From IMG/VR virus record IMGVR_UViG_3300042549_006742, positions 1 through 48,631 of that record: a stretch of 48,631 bases of DNA. One strand, given 5' to 3'. Made by a program: the position numbers and the translations under genes. The stretch comes from a virus. Within the stretch, counting starts at the first letter, position 1; every line of letters begins with the position of its first letter. Positions 46,889 through 48,631 of this stretch are shown here, piece after piece. The notes beneath the pieces are model-generated. The model did not search any database. It saw nothing but the letters and a program-made list of their open reading frames with translations, and was not told where the DNA came from.

Positions 46889-47758
46889 TTAATTTGTAAT
46901 CTCTAATTTATATTTATTACCCAATCTATCCAATGATGTAACACCAATTAAATTCTTTCTAAGGTTATGATTATATAAATCCAATACCAAGTGATTAAGT
47001 GAGTGTCTAACACTACCTGAGTATAACAAATAATCAGTTGCGGTACTATTAACTCTCTTGAAGATAACCTCATCCAAACGTTTTAGATTAACCCCATTCA
47101 AGTAATATAAATCTAACAACGCTTTCAAGTAATATCTCTTACCATACTTCTCAACAATCGGTAAGTATTTCTCCAACCATTTGAATGTGTTGGAAATCTC
47201 TTCAAACATATCATTAGTAAGAGTTAACAAACCATCCTTAAACTTTGAATGGTTCATTGATAACCCATTCTTTTTCATCACATAGAAGAATAACTCGTGT
47301 TCAAAATCAAATCTCTCATATAATGATTTGTATTTGGTATAGTTAATATCCCCAACTTCACTCTTTGAACCCATAAAGTTTGTAACATCCCATTCCAAAC
47401 CTGATGTGTTTATTAACTCAATGATTCTTAATATCTCTTCTTCAGGAATGTCAGCAATAACAAAACTAATCGGAATGTTTTCCTCAGATATAGCACTGTG
47501 TCTGTGTTGTCCATCTATAATTAAAAATGGACAACCATCAGTTAAAAAGTTGGGATTCCTTACAACAATGATTGGAACCTCCTTCACATACTTCTTTCTA
47601 ATTGATTGTCTAAGTTTCTTGATGTGGGAATTACTGATATTCCTGTTCCCCTTGATTTTACCAAATAACTTGTAGTTAGTTGTTTGATAAATTTTTGTTA
47701 ATTCATAACACTCTGTTCTTAATACTTCATTGATTAAGTCATTCATTAAATTTTCCAT
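46889..47758 (-). CDS. ParB/DGQHR-type nuclease-like protein
   Basis: 289 residues. FLIIDGQHRHSAISEENIPI (about 77-96) is the DGQHR motif of the ParB/sulfiredoxin superfamily, preceded by SHIKKLRQSIRKKYVKEVPI, the normal ParB-like layout. No helix-turn-helix partner is obvious; the C-terminal half is helical. Such proteins can bind CTP or act as nucleases or DNA-binding regulators. The promoter has TTG-20 nt-TATCTTTG and a leader of about 55 nt, so it is probably an early gene. Confidence 0.8.
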   Translation of the reverse strand: MENLMNDLINEVLRTECYELTKIYQTTNYKLFGKIKGNRNISNSHIKKLRQSIRKKYVKEVPIIVVRNPNFLTDGCPFLIIDGQHRHSAISEENIPISFVIADIPEEEILRIIELINTSGLEWDVTNFMGSKSEVGDINYTKYKSLYERFDFEHELFFYVMKKNGLSMNHSKFKDGLLTLTNDMFEEISNTFKWLEKYLPIVEKYGKRYYLKALLDLYYLNGVNLKRLDEVIFKRVNSTATDYLLYSGSVRHSLNHLVLDLYNHNLRKNLIGVTSLDRLGNKYKLEITN

Positions 47759-47813
47759 AATACTTTTTTTTGTCGGGTCTAATTACCCATTGTTTTGTGG
47801 TCTATTACCAAAT

Positions 47814-47844
47814 CAAAGATATATATAATCCCCTAATTTATCAA
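47814..47844 (-). promoter_or_regulatory. Bacteroidota-type promoter of the ParB-like gene
   Basis: On the minus strand: TTG (47844-47842), 20 nt, TATCTTTG (47821-47814). The ATG is 55 nt away, and the leader contains a short GGGT/ACCC hairpin near 47780. Confidence 0.65.
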
Positions 47845-47956
47845 AATTTTTTCCAGAAATTTTTTTTCACTATTAGACCCCTTTTTAGAATATGTCGATT
47901 TTTTCAGGAAATTTAAACATATCACCCCAATATGTACATTCAATAAACATATAACA

Positions 47957-47985
47957 AAAAACCCCTCCGTTGAAGGAAGGGTTCT
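47957..47985 (-). terminator. Intrinsic terminator
   Basis: ACCCCTCC (47961-47968) pairs with GGAAGGGT (47975-47982), with a T-run on the minus strand. Confidence 0.75.
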
Positions 47986-48003
47986 AATTAATTATATTGG
48001 GGA

Positions 48004-48372
48004 TTATACAATGTTAGCCCCCACAACACTCTTAATGTTATAATCAGGAAAATATTTGTTGAAGACATATTCCACAAAATATTTCTCATTACTCATCCAC
48101 ATCAGGTTAGGTAATAACTCCTCAATCTCCCCAATAAACTTATGGTCATAATATAAACACTCATTAACTTTCTTATACCTCATAATAACATTCATATCCT
48201 TGTCATATAATTCCACCTTATCATCATTCTCCCCATACCCTTTTAGTTTCCTAACCATCATTTTAGATACCACCCCTTTGTAAGTGTCAAATAACTTCTC
48301 AGCCTCCTTATTCTCATATTGAGAAAATCTTCTAATCTCCCCCAATTGTTTCTCTGTAACTATAATCTTCAT
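48004..48372 (-). CDS. Tagged hypothetical protein
   Basis: 122 residues from the ATG at 48372 (MKIIVTEKQLGEIRRFSQYE); the longer frame from 48420 is rejected because the tag and the TATTTAT box point to this Met. Body of mixed fold (MMVRKLKGYGENDDKVELYD). Last gene before the G-run region. Function unknown. Confidence 0.7.
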   Translation of the reverse strand: MKIIVTEKQLGEIRRFSQYENKEAEKLFDTYKGVVSKMMVRKLKGYGENDDKVELYDKDMNVIMRYKKVNECLYYDHKFIGEIEELLPNLMWMSNEKYFVEYVFNKYFPDYNIKSVVGANIV

Positions 48373-48376
48373 ATCA

Positions 48377-48383
48377 ATAAATA
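48377..48383 (-). promoter_or_regulatory. TATTTAT start-proximal box
   Basis: TATTTAT, TGAT, ATG on the minus strand (ATG at 48372). Confidence 0.5.
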
Positions 48384-48474
48384 TATACCTGTTCAAATAG
48401 GGGGACCCTTTTTCCCCCAAAATTTTTCTAGAATTTTTTTTGGTATTTTTAGTTGTACGCTTTCACGAAAGTAT

Positions 48475-48590
48475 TATCCCCCCTTTTTGACCCCCAAAAT
48501 AGACGGAAGGGGAGGGGGGATACGTAGGGGGGAGGGGTGTATAGGGGGTACAGGGGGGTGTAGGGAGGAGTTCTCCCCCCGTCTGAGTGT
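48475..48590. other. G-run/C-run region with possible quadruplex and inverted repeat
   Basis: No gene is visible from 48373 to the window end. C-runs at about 48478-48496 are followed by at least six runs of four or more G between 48509 and 48558 on the plus strand, spaced by TAC, GTA or TATA, then a C-run (48575-48580). AGACGG (48501-48506) can pair with CCGTCT (48579-48584). It looks unlike the AT-rich rest of the window. Confidence 0.6.
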
Positions 48591-48631
48591 TCAAACCAAA
48601 TTACCCCTCCCTCTCTGTATGGTCTTATATG

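Noticed and set aside
1-48631. Bacterial chromosome rather than phage
   Set aside because: No rRNA, tRNA, ribosomal or central metabolic operons were found, while small overlapping genes, endolysin, TS/DHFR and multi-domain phage modules dominate. No capsid or terminase gene lies in the window, so this remains inference.
1-48631. tRNA genes
   Set aside because: By eye, no cloverleaf with a T-loop (GGTTCGAATCC-like) was found. The GGTTCGAATCCC stretch at 32445-32457 is in the DHFR gene and lacks the other arms.

Overview
The window is an AT-rich, densely packed stretch with no rRNA or tRNA gene that I can find, about 80 mostly small genes on both strands, many start/stop overlaps and almost no recognisable housekeeping genes. 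It holds phage-type functions: peptidoglycan-binding and muralytic proteins, thymidylate synthase, dihydrofolate reductase, a P-loop nucleotide kinase, a ParB/DGQHR protein, glycosyltransferases, an FkbM methyltransferase and a phage-type multi-domain Zn protein. No terminase, capsid or portal gene is visible, so 'large tailed phage' is an inference. Promoters matching the Bacteroidota consensus (TTG, 18-20 nt, TAnnTTTG), weak Shine-Dalgarno signals and lipoprotein/signal-peptide style suggest a Bacteroidota (flavobacterial) host.

Layout. 1-2782: two proteins with transmembrane segments and C-terminal peptidoglycan-binding domains plus a short Gly/Pro-rich protein. 2844-5934: a lipoprotein, acidic proteins and a membrane protein. 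6006-10306: a UVR-repeat protein, an HExxH metallopeptidase, a hotdog thioesterase, a cupin-tailed protein and a Zn-ribbon multi-domain protein. 10348-13760: an accessory block with a kinase, small membrane proteins, a HAD phosphatase and a papain-like protein. 13757-17066: a sensor histidine kinase, a receiver-only response regulator and a coiled-coil membrane protein. 17150-21138: YceI, a GH19 endolysin, a glycosyltransferase, and a methyltransferase / glycosyltransferase / GH19-like chain joined across an 11-A run. 21177-24614: small accessory genes. 24658-27530: an FKBP, two metallopeptidases and a lysozyme-like protein. 27549-32464: nucleotide metabolism and a secreted nuclease. 32440-48372: mostly minus-strand genes of unknown function, many sharing one N-terminal tag. 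48373-48631: no gene, but an unusual G-run region. No gene-free stretch exceeds 300 bases.

The most interesting feature is a shared N-terminal tag (roughly MK-I-I-I-T-E followed by an amphipathic stretch) on about twenty otherwise unrelated proteins. In about ten of them a short motif [I/L]-x-E, usually followed by Q or S, comes next. This resembles the logic of T4 capsid-targeting sequences removed by a prohead protease. The same genes tend to have a coding-strand TATTTAT box, often exactly 4 nt before the ATG. A second set of genes has host-type TATCTTTG boxes at the same 4-nt spacing. This suggests two promoter classes and leaderless or near-leaderless mRNAs. Other points of interest are the phage-borne two-component module, the A-AAA-AAG frameshift that would join a methyltransferase to a glycosyltransferase carrying a catalytically dead GH19 domain, three distinct HExxH peptidases, and copied terminators.
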